Assembly: GCF_009193325.2 (NCBI RefSeq)
Contig: NZ_CP059856.1
Location: forward strand, 2,480,001-2,544,000
DNA from: Bacteroides zhangwenhongii
Lineage (GTDB): Bacteria > Bacteroidota > Bacteroidia > Bacteroidales > Bacteroidaceae
Direction of reading: 5' to 3'
Length of the DNA: 64,000 nt
In this document: piece after piece, positions 62,635 to 64,000 of the stretch
Layout: each line of letters begins with the position of its first letter
Position numbering within the stretch: position 1 is the first letter of the stretch
Translations under genes and position numbers: made by a program
Notes under the pieces: model-generated
Told to the model about the DNA's origin: nothing
Databases searched by the model: none
What the model saw: the letters and a program-made list of their open reading frames with translations, nothing else

Positions 62635-63582
62635 ATGAAACCATATAAAACAATATTGCTTAGCTTGCTGATACTTCCTTTGCCACTGTTACTTGGAAGT
62701 TGCGAGAAAGAAGAAGAGATAGAAAACACCCGATGGGTATTGGTGTGGTCGGACGAATTTGACACACCGACTCCCGACAACAGACCCGATCCTTCAAAGT
62801 GGACGTATGAAAAAGGCGCTTCAGGATATGGTAATCAGGAACTTCAGAACTATACCGACAGAGTAGAAAACGCTTCATACACGACTCACAAAGGTTTAGG
62901 ATGTCTGAAAATAACAGCTTTGAACGACAATTATGACGGAATAGCTTACTCTTCTGCCAGAATAAAGACCGAAGGACTGTTCGAACAACGATACGGACGT
63001 TTCGAAGCACGTCTGAAACTTCCGTACGGTCCGGGACTTTGGCCTGCATTTTGGATGTTAGGAGCAAACTATGCCACCGATGTATGGCCAAAATGCGGTG
63101 AAATAGATATTATGGAAAATAAAGGATACCAACCTAATATCGTATCAAGTGCTCTACATTTTCCGGGACATTCGGGTGGAAATCCCATAACACAGACTTT
63201 TGGCTATGAGGACCAACGTTTTGACACAGACTTCCACGTATTTGCCGTAGAATGGGATGAATCCAAAATAGACTTCTTTGCGGATAATGTACTTTACAAA
63301 AGAGTGAAAGCCGCTGATGTAACAGATGGCGAATGGATATTCGATCATCCATTTTTCATTATTCTGAATGTAGCGGTAGGCGGTACATTCGGTGGTAATC
63401 CCACAGCAGACACTGTATTCCCCCAAAGCATGTATGTAGATTACGTCAGGGTTTATCAGAAATCAACAGAAGTACAACCCGGAACTAATACCGGAGATAT
63501 CTCTTCAAACGGTTCAATTCCCGGATGGGATTTTAACGGACCGGATTCTGATAAAGGACTTATAGAACCAGAATTAAAATGA
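62635..63582 (+). CDS. GH16 laminarinase-like endo-beta-glucanase lipoprotein
   Basis: This 315-residue lipoprotein has a lipobox (LLLGSCEKE, Cys23) and a jelly-roll GH16 catalytic domain. WKPVLVWSDEFD-type start is seen as WVLVWSDEFDTPTPDN, the active-site motif is GEIDIMEN with Glu156 (nucleophile), Asp158 and Glu161 (acid/base), and LWPAFWMLG precedes it. The SSALHFPGHSGGNP and HPFFIILNVAVGGTFGG segments are typical of laminarinase-type (GH16_3) enzymes that cut beta-1,3 or mixed-linked glucans. A 50-residue tail (GTNTGDISSNGSIPGWDFNGPDSD) is low-complexity. It is the third gene of the operon. Confidence 0.92.
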   Translation: MKPYKTILLSLLILPLPLLLGSCEKEEEIENTRWVLVWSDEFDTPTPDNRPDPSKWTYEKGASGYGNQELQNYTDRVENASYTTHKGLGCLKITALNDNYDGIAYSSARIKTEGLFEQRYGRFEARLKLPYGPGLWPAFWMLGANYATDVWPKCGEIDIMENKGYQPNIVSSALHFPGHSGGNPITQTFGYEDQRFDTDFHVFAVEWDESKIDFFADNVLYKRVKAADVTDGEWIFDHPFFIILNVAVGGTFGGNPTADTVFPQSMYVDYVRVYQKSTEVQPGTNTGDISSNGSIPGWDFNGPDSDKGLIEPELK

Positions 63583-63612
63583 ATAACAATGTAACTGCTA
63601 AAGATTAAAATT

Positions 63613-64000
63613 ATGAATTTAATAAAAATACAAAGATACTATTTAGGGCTTATGGCAGTCATAAGTCTTGGAGCGGTTTCATGTACGAACGAAACGGAAT
63701 TTGCCAATTCGCTGGATAAAGGCGACATTGCTTTCTCAGCTCAAGTAGGAAAAACGATGAGCAGAGCCACAGAAAGCGCATGGGATGGTGACGAACTGAT
63801 AGGTGTGAAAGCGGGAGAAACAGTAAAAACTTACAAAGTGACAACCAATGGAAAAATGTCGACTGAAGATACACCTTATACATGGGATGGCACAAGCTAT
63901 GATCTGCTGGCATGGACTCCCCTCACAGCAGAACAGATAAACCTAACAGACCAAACTACCGAAGAAAAACTCTTCGACTGTGACTTATTGGCAAGTAATG
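63613..64000 (+). CDS. Fimbrillin-like lipoprotein (5' part)
   Basis: The frame from ATG 63613 runs to the right edge with about 129 codons. It has a lipoprotein signal (LGLMAVISLGAVSCTNETEF), then the fimbrillin pattern: GDIAFSAQVGKTMSRATESAWDGDELIGVKAG and YTWDGTSYDLLAWTPLTAEQI. Fimbrillins of the Mfa/FimA type assemble into surface filaments after proteolytic maturation near the SRAT site. Here it follows the GH16 gene by 31 bp, so it may be an accessory or glycan-binding member. The C-terminus is not visible. Confidence 0.75.
   Translation, partial: MNLIKIQRYYLGLMAVISLGAVSCTNETEFANSLDKGDIAFSAQVGKTMSRATESAWDGDELIGVKAGETVKTYKVTTNGKMSTEDTPYTWDGTSYDLLAWTPLTAEQINLTDQTTEEKLFDCDLLASN

Overview
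The window looks like a chromosomal segment of a gut Bacteroides (Bacteroidetes). Evidence: a SusC/SusD polysaccharide utilisation locus with its own ECF sigma/FecR pair, many lipoproteins with an SxxC-type lipobox, promoters of the Bacteroidetes type (-7 element TAnnTTTG), almost no Shine-Dalgarno sequences, and family members typical of the group (DUF4837, DUF3810, DUF4832, DUF6377, fimbrillin, LptE-like). Species cannot be fixed by reading alone.

Layout. (1) 1-7661, minus strand: an MFS transporter cut by the left edge, then a tight seven-gene operon transcribed leftward: rlmN, a DUF4837 lipoprotein, pdxA, a sigma-54-type AAA+ activator, an LptE-like lipoprotein, a TPR-like protein and secG. 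(2) 8027-15580, minus: a SurA/PpiD-like foldase, then an envelope operon read leftward as coaX, FadL-like outer membrane protein, TPR protein, lptC and a CNNM/CorC-like CBS protein. coaX uses a TTG start placed by its promoter. (3) 15750-17640: an IS110-family element set among 21-nt repeats, then a perfect 34-bp-arm palindrome. (4) 17724-25814, plus: DUF4105 protein, a degenerate PafA-type phosphatase, secA, a DUF6340-like lipoprotein and a small acidic protein. (5) 26066-40439: a complete utilisation locus: SusC, SusD, SusE-like protein with a FISUMP domain, DUF4832 protein, GH35 beta-galactosidase and GH89 alpha-N-acetylglucosaminidase, with a FecR anti-sigma and a divergent ECF sigma. It probably takes host O-glycans. 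(6) valS and a divergent DUF3810 protein. (7) 44387-49531: an AT-rich accessory island with a truncated WYL regulator, a long structured RNA, a PD-(D/E)XK protein, a secreted protein, a zinc-ribbon/DUF805 protein and an AAA/DUF4143 ATPase behind a palindromic operator. (8) mazG, then a minus-strand set: a small periplasmic Spy/CpxP-like protein, a membrane anti-sigma candidate, an ECF sigma, an L,D-transpeptidase and rnz. (9) 54504-56033: a complete ISAs1-family element with 19-bp inverted repeats and a 9-bp target duplication, its transposase broken by a -1 frameshift. (10) 56144-64000: a DUF6377 regulator followed by a beta-glucan-type locus without SusC/SusD in view: a glycosidase fused to an outer membrane beta-barrel, a carbohydrate-binding lipoprotein, a GH16 laminarinase-like lipoprotein and the start of a fimbrillin-like protein.

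The most notable items are the glycosidase/beta-barrel fusion and its SusCD-less operon, the structured RNA at about 44953-45197 whose closing stem competes with its terminator, the phosphatase-family protein that has lost its catalytic residues, and a family of intergenic palindromes built from 10-bp-phased CACRGATT motifs. No tRNA, rRNA or CRISPR array was seen.
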